64,000 nt of DNA from Gambelia wislizenii. Its lineage: Eukaryota > Chordata > Lepidosauria > Squamata > Crotaphytidae. The notes beneath the pieces were generated by a model. The model did not search any database. It was not told where the DNA came from and saw only the letters and a program-made list of their open reading frames with translations. The stretch's first letter is position 1. Each line of letters begins with the position of its first letter. Below, piece after piece: positions 11,035-23,432 of this stretch. A program made the position numbers and the translations under genes. The stretch spans positions 27,154,501 to 27,218,500 of the forward strand of contig JAUMIR010000003.1 in assembly GCA_030847615.1 (NCBI GenBank), written 5' to 3'.

Positions 11035-11065
<31 letters not shown>
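11035..11065. repeat. (ATCT)n microsatellite
   Basis: Seven or eight ATCT tetranucleotides. Confidence 0.95.
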
Positions 11066-11195
11066 AGAGCTTCTATAAGACAGTTTAACGTGAGGTACAC
11101 CAGAAGGGCCAAAGTTGGGGCAGAGGCTGGGGCCTCAAACACTGTTCCATGCAAACTTTTTTTTAATGTATTAAAATATTTGCTTTTGCCCTATA

Positions 11196-11425
11196 CAGTT
11201 GTCCCTCCACATTCATGGATTTGCCATTCACGTATTTAAGTATTCATGGCTTTAAAATATTCTTTAAAAAATAATAATCCAGAAAGCAAACCTTGATTTT
11301 ACCATCTTATATAAGGGACACAATTTTGCTATGGCATTGCATATAATGGGACTTGAGTATTCACAGATTTGGGTATTCACGGGCAGCCCTGTAACCCAAC
11401 CCCAGCAAATGTGAAGGGATAACTG
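11196..11425. mobile_element. Complete Tigger-like MITE (TA target site)
   Basis: A 230-bp element flanked by TA on both sides (11194-11195 and 11426-11427). The terminal inverted repeats are CAGTTGTCCCTCCACATTC and its near complement GAAGGGATAACTG at the right end. It has no coding capacity. Confidence 0.8.
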
Positions 11426-12374
11426 TAATCGAAATATCTCTGGACAGTTCACAACAATTTCAGAACAGCTAAAAAAAAAAAAAACTTTAGCAAAACTAAA
11501 AAGTCTTTTCAATGTCTTCTTCAATGACTTTTTTAAAAAAACGACCAACCAAGTTATTTAGGAAAAGGAAACATGGAGGAAGGGGAACCCCTGCTCATGG
11601 TCACCAACAGAAGACAGACCAGCAGCTACCAACACCATCTTGCTCACATCATCCCACTGGGTTACTGCAATGCGCAGTTCTTTCCTTCCACACATGCACA
11701 CATCCTAAATATAGCCTCTTTGCCATTAAAACAACAGCAGAGCCCCTCTCATTCTGTTTCCTCTCTTCCTGCTCATCTTTTGCCACATTTGCTTTCCCAT
11801 TTATCCATTAATTTTGAAGACCAAGAGCCAGAGAGGAGCACATTGATTTCTGCTTAGTCCCTTCTTCTCCCAGCCAGCAAAGTAAATAGCCTCTTCTGTT
11901 GGAGGCATTAAGGATGCATTTTGTTCTCAACTGGTTATTCTTGAGTGCATTTACTGTTGTCACATCCATTCGGCAGTTTGCTGTTCCCCTACCTGTCTAC
12001 CCGTCGCTCAGCGCTAATAGCTCTAAAGTTCAGGTACTCAAGGGCAGTTTGTCAAGATGGGTGGATTAATATCTTGTCACATCTGGGCTGAAGCTAGGCA
12101 ATGATTTTTCAATCAGTGTTTTACAGTTTTCATTGGAAAATGGCAAAGCTTCATTCCTTCTGCCTATTTTCTTTTAGTAGATACTAGAGAGAACTTTAAT
12201 TCACAGAGGATATATATATTGCATGGCAGCATGGGATAGGGTGGGGGAATTGTTCCTTAACTGCTCTTCCTCTGCAAATTTAACATCAGGATATAGAGAT
12301 GCACATATTACAGCCATAACTCCTCAAGACAAACTTGAGATGTTCATAGCTGGAATGGCTGGGAAGTTTTTTCC

Positions 12375-12605
12375 ATGTATATTTGCTACAAAGTTTATTT
12401 GTTGCATTTATCTTTCTTCTTTCCTAAAAGGAGCTCAAGGTTGTGTACATGGTCCTCCTCCACATTTTTATCATCACAACGAACCTGTGAAGTAGGTTAT
12501 GCTGAGACATTGCGACTACTCCAAAGTCAGCCAGCAAACTTCATAGCCAAGTGGAGATTTGAACCCAGGTCTCCTGAACCTAGTCCAATATGCTAACTAT
12601 TACAA
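12375..12605 (-). mobile_element. MIR-like (CORE-type) SINE
   Basis: Read antisense, it holds CAACGAACCTGTGAAGTAGG, a CCAAAGTCAGCCAGCAA core and GATTTGAACCCAGGTCTCC, which is the complement of a tRNA B box. Confidence 0.6.
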
Positions 12606-12769
12606 CACAGTTTAAGAGTTTCATCTAACCAAACCAGTGCAAACAGTTATTTTTATTTATTTTTTTGTCTTCATGATCTCTGCAGTGCAGGCTAGTGTTC
12701 AAGCATCAGTAGGGATACAAGATAAAAACCTCAAGTGGTATAATAATTATCATGTTCAAACCAAAACTT

Positions 12770-12880
12770 GAACCATCACTTTTTGAGGCCTCAGCTCCCA
12801 GAATCCCCTAGAGGCAATGGCCACTGGGGGATCCTGAGAGCTGTAGTCTTAAAAAGTAACTTTTTCTAAGCTCTGGGTCA
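12770..12880. repeat. Dispersed foldback repeat (AGTAACTTTT family)
   Basis: An imperfect palindrome of the form CAGCTCCCAGAATCCCC...GGATCCTGAGAGCTGTAGT followed by AAAAAGTAACTTTTTCTAAG. Related copies are at about 6590-6695, 15965-16050, 20608-20700, 32850-32920 and 48780-48870. Confidence 0.65.
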
Positions 12881-13152
12881 AACTGTTCAGCCAGGATAAT
12901 TACTGACTGTCCTTTCTTTCAGGTGAACCTCTACCCCATAGTTCTATGTGGATGAAACAGAATAAAACATGAATTCTTTGCAGGAAGAGCAGGTTATTTT
13001 TTAGAAAGGCTGTGGTACTTAAGCTTACTGGGACTTGTATAGGAGGAAGAAAAAGACAAGTTCAGACTGCCCAAAGATTCTACCTGATTTCAAGATTCAA
13101 AAGCCACAAGTAGTGACTACCTGACATAACCATGCTTACTCTTCTTCTACAA

Positions 13153-15914
13153 CAGTGATTCCTAAAGTGATTCCTAAAGCAATCCAGGGGGGCGGTGATG
13201 GCCACAGGTGCATTTGGGGGTGATGAATAACTGTAAGGGGGTGGTGAAAGCATAAAAGAAAGAAGATTTAGAAAAAATGATTTATGTATTCTGCTCATAA
13301 CGCTTAATTTTTCTTTGAGTACTGGACATTGGCTCGGTTCCCACATACTTCCTCACTTGCATTGAGGTATGTGCATTCGTGCACTGCTACTGTTCATGTG
13401 GTGCCACTGAATTGCTGTTCCAAAACATGTGAGAACTACAAGCATTGCTGCGGGCAACTGCCATTCGTGCCATTGGTCAATCGCAAGGCCAAAGCCTGGA
13501 ACGGCAGTGGCAGTACTGGCTACTGACAGTACTACCAGCAGATTTTGGAGCATGCTATGAATCAGGAGATTTCCCATAATTATTATGGGAAAATTACGGT
13601 GTAATATAACTCTGTGGACTTTTTGGGATAGAGAAATACACCTGAAGCTGTCATCCAAAAAAGTCCTAAGTTAGATTGTTGTGACAAGTTAAACTTAAGT
13701 AACAAGCAGTGTAACTATAATTGATGAGTATTATATATTTATTTTGTAATAATTATATGCGCTTTACAATTAATATCATGTTTATTTATATCATTAGTAT
13801 TTATTTTAGTTTGTTTTTTACAATTTTTTTTCAAAAAATTACAAAAAAAATTAATTAAAAATACCTCCATAAAAATTTTATTTTTTCTACAGATAATAAT
13901 GGCTCAACCAAAGAAAAAATGTAGACAATATAATATTGAATATTTGAAATATGGCTTTATTGAGTCGCCTGTAAATAATACATTACCAATGTGCCTGATT
14001 GCCATAAAGTTTTATCAAACGAAGCTATGAAGCCTTCCAGACTACAAGAACATTTGACTAAAATTCATGGTGATAAAAAAGATAAGGATTTATCTTATTT
14101 TCGAACACTAAAAGAAAAATTTATCAAACAACCAACATTGGCAAAACTCTTTTCAATCGCAATCACACAAGATGGCAATGGCTTGCTTGCTTCTTACAAT
14201 ATTTTGTGAATGATTGCCAAATCGGGAAAACCTCATACTATTGGTGAAGAACTAATTATACAGGCTATAAGTGAAGGAATACGTACTGTGCTACAAAAGC
14301 CAGCTGATATTATCAAGAAAATTTTGTTGAGCAATAATACAGTGCAAAGAAGAATTGATGAAATGGCTCGAGATGTTGAAGATTCATTGTTGATGAAATG
14401 GCTATTTAAAAACATCTCGGTTTTCTATTCAACTTGATGAGTCAACTTTGTTAGGAAATGAAGGTTTACTTTTAGCATACATGCAGTTCACAAAGGAAGA
14501 ACAAATTTGCCAAGAATTATTATTTGCTAAATATTTGTAAACTGATACTAAAGGAGAATCAATATTTCATGCATTGGGTGAGTTTTTTAAAGAAAAAGAA
14601 ATACCTCTGAGTAATATCTTATCAGTAGCCACAGATTGTGCTCCAGTGATGGTAGGGCGCTACAGGGGTTTTCTTGCATATTTAAAAAAGGAGGTGTTGA
14701 ATGCATTCACAGTACACTGTATCATCCATAGTCAACATCTAGTTGCCAAAAGTGTAAGTGTGTGCCTACATAATTAATATGTAATTAAAGCTATCAACAC
14801 AATCAGAAGCAAATCATTTAATGACAGATTATTTAAACGGCTTTGTATTGAAAACGAAGAATTTAATCGTTTGCTGCTTCATACAGAAATCCATTGGTTG
14901 TCAAAGGGTGCCTGTTTAGATAGGTTTTATAAGCTGTTTAACTTGGTGCTAGAGTTCTTGAAAGATAAAAATGATGCTTTACGGTCCAATTTAATTCAAT
15001 CCAAAAGTGACATCACTTACTTGACCGACTTGTTTCAAAAATTTAATGAAAGCAATCTTCAGCTTCAAGGTGATGAACTGAATTTAATAAAAACAAAATC
15101 TGTTATTTCTGCATTTGTGACAAAACTTCTTCTGTACAAATGAAATTTTGGACGAGGGGAATTCAGCCAGTTCACAAATTTATCAGGAACAGAAAAAAAA
15201 GATGAAGACATACTTTCTTATTGTGAGCACTTGGACGCTCTCCATTCAGATTTTAATCAACGATTTGATGATATTTTGAAAATGAACATACCTGATTGGA
15301 TTTTGGATCCTTTTTCAAGTGCAAACACAGAAGAATCTCCACATTTACAAGAAGAATTGATGGAAGTAACAACAAATGATGAATTGAAATTTAAATTCAA
15401 AAACGGCTACCAATAATTCTGGCTGCAAAACGAGATCCCTACGGCTTATCCTGAAATATGGGCTGTAATTCAAAAGTTCTTAATTGCATTTCCTTCATCA
15501 TATATAGTGGAATGTGGATTCAGTGCGGTAACCAATTTATTAACAAAAAAAGAAACCGATTGCAAATAGTCAATCGCGGTGATTTAAGATTACTGCTGAC
15601 GAAAATAGAGCCGAGGATTACTAAATTGGTAGCAGCATACCAGGTTCATCCTTCTTATTAAGATGATTTCGAATGTTTTAACTTTTTTTGTATTACCTTT
15701 CTATTCTGAGTTCAATAAATAGTTTCATAATTTCAAACTTCAATGTTTCTAATTTACACCTTTCTTTATTATGTTTTACAAAAAAGGGAGAAACATTAAT
15801 ACATATATCCTTCTGTTTAATTGCTATTAAAATATAAAAAAAAAATAATTTCCAGGGGGCGCTGAGTAATATTTTTTCTGGAAAGGGGGCGGTAGGCCAA
15901 ATAAGTTTGTACTG
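13153..15914 (+). mobile_element. Complete hAT transposon (2762 bp) with 8-bp target duplication
   Basis: The element is bounded by the exact 8-bp duplication TTCTACAA at 13145-13152 and 15915-15922. The left end is CAGTGATTCCTAAAG; the right end AAGTTTGTACTG is a decayed complement. GGGGGCGG-type blocks lie near both ends (13187 and 15893). The interior carries one transposase-like reading frame, described separately. hAT elements move by cut-and-paste and make 8-bp duplications, which fits. The accumulated stops show it is no longer autonomous. Confidence 0.92.
13899..15661 (+). pseudogene. Decayed hAT transposase (ZBED/SCAND3-like)
   Basis: A single ancestral frame of about 585 codons starts MAQPKKKCRQYNIEYLKYGF. 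It first encodes a BED-type zinc finger (paired cysteines near 13990-14003, then ...RLQEHLTKIH with the two histidines). The central part has PHTIGEELI, SNNTVQRRIDEMA, IQLDEST-type residues after a frameshift, ATDCAPVMVGRYRGFLAYLK, CIIHSQHL and LLHTEIHWLSKG, all landmarks of hAT transposases related to the domesticated ZBED5/SCAND3/FAM200 proteins. The C-terminus has the hATC dimerisation region (FPSSYIVECGFSAVTNLLTK ... RGDLRLLL). Damage: a one-base deletion in the BED finger near 13997, stops at 14207, 14538, 14775, 15141 and 15414, and frameshifts near 14405 and 15440. A pyrimidine tract and CAG lie just before the start, so an upstream exon is possible. Confidence 0.9.
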
Positions 15915-16235
15915 TTCTACAATGAGGAATTTTAAAAGGATGTTACATATTTTATTCATAGAGCTAGAAAAAGTTCCTTTTTCTGAGTACCATCCCCAGA
16001 AACCTTCAGTCAGCATGCCCAGTGCCCATCTCACTGGGGAATTCTGAAAGGGATTTTTTCCAAGTTCTTTGCTTTCACTGCTTCAAGGTTATTAAATCAG
16101 GGTTTCTGGATTAATATGTTAGTGTTAGCAATCTCTGCATGCCTATACCTAGGAAGGGCCCCTGGTGATGTCATGAAGCTTTGTGTGTTAAGTACCCACC
16201 AATGTTGCTAATAGCCTTTAAGTCAAATTAAAATA

Positions 16236-16552
16236 CAGGTTGAATTGCCCTTATCCAAAATATTCCAAAATCCAAAAATGTCATCATGAGTGGCTGAGAC
16301 AGTGATGCCTATGCTTTCTGATGTTCAGTGTGCACAGATTTTGTTTCATACACAAAACTATTTAAAATATTGTGTATAAAAATGACCTTCAGGTTATATG
16401 CATAAGGTGTATATGAAACGAATGTCCTGTTTAGACTTGGTTCCCATCTCCAAGATATCTCATTATGTATATGCAAGTATTCCAATATCCAAAATGTTAC
16501 AAAATCCAAAATATCTCTGGTCCCAAGCATTTTGGATAAGAGAGACTCAACC
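16236..16552. mobile_element. Tigger-like MITE (MER44/Tigger7 type)
   Basis: Opens CAGGTTGAATTGCCCTTATC after TA and closes GGATAAGAGAGACTCAACC before TA. The interior (CCAAAATCCAAAA, GTATATGAAACG) matches the well-known Tigger-derived pattern. It is followed by TATG and CA simple repeats to 16596. Confidence 0.75.
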
Positions 16553-16596
16553 TATGTATGTATGTATGTACACACACACACACACACACACACACA
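16551..16596. repeat. (TATG)n(CA)n simple repeat
   Basis: Short TATG tetramers then CA dinucleotides, next to the end of the Tigger-like element. Confidence 0.9.
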
Positions 16597-19382
16597 TATC
16601 CCATGGTCATGTCAGAAAATTTAATGCAGAAATTTTAACTAAAACTGTAAAGATTCTCTTCAGTCCAGGATTAATTTCATCACAGTTTCTTAACACTTGA
16701 AAAACAAGGTTTTTGATCATTTTTCAAATAATTTTGAGCATTTTTTTAAAAATTTCTAGTAAATACTTAGATCCCCCGGAAAACCTTTGTAGTTTGCAGG
16801 AACAAATCAATTAAGCCTTCCAAATCGTGGCAAGCTGCTGCTTTCCTTGTTGAACTGGAAATTTGCACTCTGACCTTTCCTCTTGCCTGGAGCTGACCCC
16901 CCCCCACCAAAAAAAACTGGAGAATTTGCAACCTTGTATCCAACCTGGAGGTGGCCCATGAAAACTTGAGAGTCAGGGCCAGACCCTGAGATTTGGCAAC
17001 CCTAATTTGTTGCCCTCTTGTGACTTTTAACTCACTCTGCCATTCCCCTCCCCCTTACTTCAGAAAACAAAATTAAAAAATTGAAGGAAGGCAAGAAAGA
17101 TGGGATATTTGCACAACACTCTTTAATAAGTGCTAGCAGTTGTCCGTCTAGAAACATCCTAATTAAGCCCTTTTTATGTTGAGATACTTGCTTGGATTTT
17201 TGCTAGTTCATGCTCCTGTTAAGACAGAAGAGTCCTGGCATGACACATATATTGAGCTGGGGGTGTGTGTTAATCTAACAGGAAATAGCTTAGCTGTTGG
17301 CAGTAGATCCCCTTCAGCTCAAATGAGGGAAGTAATAGAGAAAGACTAGTCAAGTTATTTGAATTCTACCACAAGCCCTCAGTGGTTTGTCTGCATGTTG
17401 TAAGGTACGCCCCGGTGTCTCTTAAACTCCATTACAGATAATACTGAGCTCAGATTTAACAACACAGTACAAAAATTAGTGGCCTGTGCAACTTGTTTGA
17501 GGCTTTAAGATCCTTTTCTTCACCATGGGAAAAGAATCTGCAAACCTGATGAGATTCTTCCAGCAAATCTCTTGCTAAATAAATAGCAATTATGTCGAAT
17601 TCTCTCTATGATTTGGCAGTTGGTGCTGCTCTGGCAGTGGCTTGTTGTTACTATTTTCTTTCTTTAGATATATGACTAGATATATATACCTTTGAAACAC
17701 ACACACACATATACTTCCAGTTAGTCCTTGGTGAGCTTCTTGCTTCCCACTCAGCAATAAATTTACATTCTTGTTCAGTTCCTAGCATCACAAACTGTTC
17801 TGGAAGGTCAGGAATAAACATAACTGTTCTGACAGAGCCATCTCCCAGTAACTGCCATTTTTTTAAAAAAAAAAAAAATAAGGGGTTATTATGAAGAGAG
17901 AAGAGGTTTGCCCTGTCTGACAAGTGAAACCTATATTGAGGTTATAGGGAGGGAGCAATGTTGAAAGCATAAACTATACCATCTTTGTCGTCAACAAGAA
18001 AAGCAATGCCTTTAACTGCAGTTACATGGAAATCTCTCTCGCTCTCTTTCTACAATGGTCCAGGTCAGAGGCTTAGAGAATACAGTATACTGAAATTTGT
18101 TGCAAAGACATTAATTCAGCTGAAATTTTACTACAGAGAAAAATACATTGAGAGATACAGTATTTGAGCCTCCTGCTGTGGGTTTTGATTATGAGCCAAT
18201 TATTGTTGCGGTTGTCATGAATGCTTATTAGCTGAATTTTAGGAACAGCTTGCTTAAAAACCCTCAGACTTCTAGACATAGCTTTTGTTCTCCAGTAGAA
18301 AATTGAGGTCTCATATACATAATGCTGTAACGATAATTAGGAGTTAGTATAGCATTGTTGTAGATGAGAGCTTGGCCTAAATGATGTCATTTTAAGAAAT
18401 ACAAACTCTGCTTTGGAAACAAAGTCTGCAAAGTCACTTACAAAAGACACCAATTATGAATAACACCTAATCTTTCACACCCTCTATCTTCTAAGTCACC
18501 TTTTATGGGCTGGGTCCTCTCCTTTCTCTAGCTTAGACCACTCTGAATAGGAGTTTTGTTTTCTATCCTGGACTTCTATGGCTGGATTCTCAATTAAAAT
18601 GTTCATAGCTTTTGCTATTTGCAGGAGATTGGCCCTACTCACTAATAAATCATAGAACTTTGGCCTGTAAAGTGTGGAAACCTGATCCAGTTAGAGATGC
18701 AAGATACAAGGTTAAGCAAAGGCAGGAACAGTGTCCCAGGAAAACCCATCTTAGAAGTGCAGGGCCCAGCCGAGAGAATGTGGAAGAACATATGATTTAC
18801 ATGCAAAGTTCCATATTCAGTTTCTGGAACTTCTAATTTAAAAGATACAGTAGTAGGAGAGGCAGAATATATCTGCTCAAGGACCTAGAGAACCTTTTCC
18901 AGACAGATTAAGTAAAATGGATCTTTTGTAATGGAACTTCCAACATTTCATTGTAGTCCCTTTCCCTGGTTTTGCTCAACCAAAAGTAGGAGCTTCACAT
19001 CTCAGTCACAGTACTTTGTATCTGAGTGGAGGGTTCTGAGGAGAGGTTCTCACCCTTTATTTGTTCAAATTTCCCAATTAGAAATATGAAGAGTTCTTAA
19101 GGGAATGGTCTAGTTTGGACATCACAGTGAGATGGCTTTCTTTAAAATAAGCAATCCCCTGACTTACTAAACAGCCTGTTTATGGCTCCACATTGGAGAC
19201 ATTGGGTGCCATTTTCTTTGGCCCCTTTGTGGTTCTCTTTCCTGAGCAATCCATATGACTTTCATGGGCCCTGGAAAAAGGACTGGATAGGGGGCAGGTT
19301 TCCATGGTGGAGTGAAGGCTTTGCTCCAGTCCTCTCTGGGAGAATAAAAAGATCCTGAGAACACCATCAGTTAGTTGCCTCC

Positions 19383-19647
19383 AGGCATCTTCCCGCCCTC
19401 TCTTCCTCAGTTCTAGGCTTCATGCTGTTTGCAGTGTTGAGTTAATGTTTTAAGTGTATCTCAAACATTTGATTTGTTTTGACTTTGATGAATTTGGCAT
19501 GGAGATGTATCCAGGGAGTCGGTGTGCCTATCTGACCCAATACAAGAGTCCCCATAAAGATATGTTTGAGATACACTTAAAACATTAACTCAACACTGCA
19601 AACAGCATGAAGCCTAGAACTGAGGAAGAGAGGGCGGGAAGATGCCT
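19383..19647. repeat. Perfect 86-bp inverted repeat with 93-bp spacer
   Basis: The arms 19383-19468 and 19562-19647 are exact reverse complements over all 86 positions; I checked them base by base. The left arm starts AGGCATCTTCCCGCCCTCTC and ends GTATCTCAAACAT. No known repeat family, target duplication or terminal motif is recognised at the borders. A transcript through this region would form a long perfect hairpin. Confidence 0.95.
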
Positions 19648-20573
19648 CAACCCAACAACCCATGGACACTTTGTGGTTTGTTTATTGTGACATGGAAATC
19701 TCCTTTTGTCTCCCTTCACAAGCCAGAGAAATAAATTATGAGCAAACTGTGGGTTTTCTCTGGATTGTTGAAGGAGATCAGTCAATTTGCCAGGATTGGA
19801 CATTGCAACACATAAACCACTGATGGTAGAGTGGTAGGTTGTTTAGCTGCTCTGACCTGCAGCAGGAATTTTGGCCCAGTGTGATTTCCCAAAGCCTAAA
19901 ATGTCAACCTTACATGTTTAGCTGCATTTTAAAAAATAATAAAGTCTGTTTCAAGAAAACTGGAGATGCCATCTTAAAAAAAATCTCTTTTATAAAAAGA
20001 ATCAAAACCTTAATGCAGTTCAATCTATTAATGAATCTCACTCATTATCTAGGACTTTTAATCAAAGGGCAGCTCATCCTGAATATTTTCTTTTGCCTCC
20101 CCCTCCTTTTTCCTGCTGTTGATGAAATGCAAGGATTTGAAGAGATTGCATTTCTGCTCAGTGTTTTGCAACTTATTATAGGAATCATAACCAAGATAAC
20201 CCTGACACTTGAATAGCCTTGCATTGCAGGCGTATGAAATAAGCTGTAACATCTCTCAGGGAGTCATTAGGCTACCTTGCAAATTGCAAGGGAATCGCTC
20301 CCTATTACAGATTGTTATGATATCCCTGGGCTGTCCTCGGTCATGTCAGTGAACTGTTAAAAGCTTTCTAAGCCACAGTTCGATGTAATGCATTAATAAT
20401 GGCTTCATTTTCAAAAAGCTGCCCACCACCTTTTCCTCCCATTAAGCTGCTGTGGATGCCCAATGATCAAGTGAAAAATTATTCAGGTTATCAAATTTTA
20501 AAACTATACATTCAAAACACATAGTTGAAGTAAAGAGGCTTAACGTATTCCTTCTGTCTACAAGTGAGCTTGA

Positions 20574-20576
<3 letters not shown>

Positions 20577-20610
<34 letters not shown>
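20577..20610. repeat. (TA)n microsatellite
   Basis: Run of about 16 TA dinucleotides, followed by a copy of the AGTAACTTTT foldback repeat. Confidence 0.97.
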
Positions 20611-20614
<4 letters not shown>

Positions 20615-20737
20615 TATAGCTCCCAGAATCCTCCAGCCAGCATGACCAGTGCTTTCTGGGTTATTATAGTCCTAAAAAGTAACCTTTTCAAGCTCTGGTC
20701 CTGGAAAAACACAACACACAGTGACAGGCAAGTTTCA

Positions 20738-21068
20738 AGAGATTTTCACACGCTGAAAATATTCCCTCCAGAAACCGGGACAGAAATATTTCTGTCCCGG
20801 AAGCAGCGCTGCGGTTCGCACGCTCACCTCCCTCTTCCGTTTTTCCGTCGTCCTCGCTTTGGGTTTTTTCCTCTCTCTTCCGGAATATTTTATTAATGGC
20901 AAACTCCCGTTAGTAAAATATTCCAGAAGAGGGAGGGAAAAACCCAAAGCGAGGACGACGGAAAAACGGAAGAGGGAGGTGAGCGTGCGAACCGCGGCGC
21001 TGCTTCCGGGACAGAAATATTTCTGTCCCGGTTTCTGGAGGGAATATTTTCGGCGTGTGAAAATCTCC
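20738..21068. mobile_element. Foldback MITE with long CpG-rich inverted arms
   Basis: A 331-bp element made almost wholly of two inverted arms of about 160 bp around a loop near 20903. The arms are nearly identical (for example GGACAGAAATATTTCTGTCC occurs in both; only a few changes). The ends are AGAGATTTTCACACG and its complement, flanked by TCA on both sides (20735-20737, 21069-21071). Short ORFs here are products of the palindrome. Confidence 0.85.
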
Positions 21069-21693
21069 TCAGTGTGTGATGGTAGGGACTATATGGAGGT
21101 TGGCCGCCTTGTAGATATTCTAGCCCAATTTCTAAAAAGGGGGGTGATGCAGCCTGTGTGTAGCCCCCCTGAATCCTCCAGAAGTCCCTCAAAGCCTTCA
21201 GACTATTTGTTTGAAAAAATCAGGCTGATTTTCAGCAATTCATTTGCTCCAAAACCACCCAAAATGTGCCCAGACCACAGCAGTTTGCTTCCCCAAACCC
21301 TCTAATGCCCCAAAACATGACATAAATCTTTTAAAAAGCTGAAGATCAGCCAAAACGGCAGCTAGAAGTGATGTAGCATCACTTCAGACATGCCAAAATC
21401 TGCCACTGTGGCCTGCCAGGCAAGTGCAGAGTGGAAGAATGGCCACACCCTCTGCAAAGTTTGTTTCAGGCTGTTAAGATCCCAGAGACCTGAGGGATCT
21501 GGTAGAAATGGGGATCCACTTATCTCCTTCTACTCCTCTCCACCTTTTCTAAGTGGCAGTGGAAACCCCAAATCACTCTCGTCACTGTCTCTGTTTCTCA
21601 TCATTTGCCAGCCTCCTAACTGCCTTCCGACTGCCTTGTCCCACCCAGCCAATCAGCATTGTGTTGTCTTTGTTTTTATTTCAATGTATGGTG

Positions 21694-21801
21694 TTGTCTA
21701 GATGGTGAAAAAAAACCTCAAGGAATGTGAGCGGAATACCTTTTGTCTAGATGAGCTCCCACTGGGATTCATCATATTAGAAAGGAGGGGGACTGAAAAT
21801 T
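21694..21801. mobile_element. Fragment of the non-autonomous transposon seen at 6788
   Basis: GTGTTGTCTAGATGGTGAAA and AATACCTTTTGTCTAGATGA are shared nearly base for base with the start of the element at 6788. Confidence 0.75.
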
Positions 21802-22109
21802 CAAAGTAGTGGAAGAGAGTGAGCTATTCATAAAGGTTAGCTGATCTCAGAATACAGATTCGTTTTATATGAACAATCATATCTCACAATCGTTGTTTAA
21901 CTGAGATTTTGGAGCATAAAACTGAGACTCCTTATATACTGTTCAGAAAACACAAGCTTGCCAAGTAAATTTAATACAAAACTTCACCATGAGTTCAACT
22001 TCTTCTCATATGTTAATAATTTTTCAACCCCCCCCCCAAAAAAACCCTGCAAGAGGACAAAATGAAATCTAGTAATTAATTTCTTATTGCTTTGCATACC
22101 AATGTATAC

Positions 22110-22478
22110 TCGCCATGGGTAAGCGTACGAGGGGCGCTCCAAAAAGCAATACAAGGAGTCCCTAAAACAACATCTCAGGCTCAGCCAAATTGATCACAAA
22201 CAATGGTCCGCCCTGGCCTCACATTGGGAGGCATGGAGACGTACTATCCACAATGTTGCAGCCTTATTTGAGAACGCACGCCAAACAAGTCTTGAAGAGA
22301 AACGACAACGCAGAAAGAATCACAACCCAGAAACATCACCCAAGGAGACCTTCTGCTGTGCTTTCTGCAACCAGACTTGTTTATCTCGGATTGGCCTTTT
22401 TAGTCATCAGTGCGCTTGCAGAAAGCGCGGGATGAGTCCTTCCTGAATCTTTGTTTGCGAAGAAAAGCCAGAGAGAGT
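22110..22478 (+). mobile_element. LINE 3' end of the zinc-finger family
   Basis: A strongly 5'-truncated copy keeps only the C-terminus: from a KKQYKESLKQHLRLSQIDHK-type stretch to the finger TFCCAFCNQTCLSRIGLF with H, C and C following, ending MSPS and a stop. It is about 95% similar by eye to the copy at 10243. Confidence 0.8.
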
Positions 22479-22509
22479 ACACCAATGCCATTATTGGTGG
22501 TAATTATAA

Positions 22510-22980
22510 TTCAAATTTAGTTAAAGCTGTCGATATTGAGGAGGAGCAGCCATCAACAAATGGTCAAATTTATTTTGGACATCTTCTAGTGAATGTAACT
22601 TATCCGTGCCAAAACTGCAGCCCCATACAATTTCTGCAAGGAAAAAAATATTTTCAAAAATTCCAGTATTGGAGGGAACCCAGCAGCCTCCTCTATTTCT
22701 ATAGAATTTGATGATGCCAAATACAGCTTTTTCAAGTTTCTGTTTAGCATAATCAATATATGCTGTCCAAGAGCCAGACTGATGAAACATCACCCCCAAA
22801 TACTTACAACATGACATATATTCCAATAACTTCCCATCCATAGATCATTTATGGGTTGTGGCCTTGTGTTAAAAACATGATTTGATTTTCTCATACTTTA
22901 CACTAAGCAAATTTCACTTATAATAATAATGAGCCTATTACAGAAATCTTTGGAGGCCTATTGGAGTATGCAATATTAGC
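22510..22980 (-). mobile_element. Unclassified LINE reverse transcriptase fragment (thumb side)
   Basis: On the minus strand, ASKDFCNRL, a KSNHVFNTRPQP stretch and CCKYLGVMFHQSGSW followed by EDVQNKF are the post-catalytic part of a LINE reverse transcriptase. It appears to be the downstream half of the copy at 23433-23760, split by a Bov-B insertion. Confidence 0.65.
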
Positions 22981-23432
22981 ACTGTCAGAATCACCCAGGC
23001 CACAATAATTTCAATTTCTGTGTATGGCTGCGAAAGTGAAGAAAGGTCATAGGAAGAAAATCAACTCATTTGAAATGTGGTGCTGGAGGAGAGTTCTACA
23101 GATACCATGGGTTGCTAAAAAGACAAATAAGTGGGTCCAAGAGCAAATCATGCCTGAACTCTCAGTAGAAGCCACAATGACTAAACTGAAGCTGTCATAC
23201 TTTGGACATATAATGAGATTACATGACCCACTGGAAAAGATGGTAATGCTTGGTACAGTGGAAAACAGTAAGAAAAAAAGGAGAGTGCACAACAAAAGAA
23301 TTGATTTGATTAAAGAAGCCAGAGCCCTGAGATTGCAAGACCTGAGCAGGGCTATTGATAACAGGATATCTTGGAGGTTTCTCATTCATAGGGGTGTCAT
23401 AAGGTGAAGCTGACTTGATAGCAAACAACAAC
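22981..23432 (+). mobile_element. Bov-B (RTE-group) LINE 3' end
   Basis: The plus strand encodes FEMWCWRRVLQIPWVAKKTN, KLKLSYFGHIMRLHDPLEKM and downstream LIKEARALRLQDLSRAIDNR, the classic Bov-B C-terminus. It ends with AGCTGACTTGATAGCAAACA and a short (AAC)n tail. It is inserted into a minus-strand LINE. Confidence 0.88.

Noticed and set aside
20859..21305. 148-codon plus-strand ORF
   Set aside because: It runs through the right arm of a foldback MITE; a nearly identical peptide appears on the other strand from the left arm. Not a gene.
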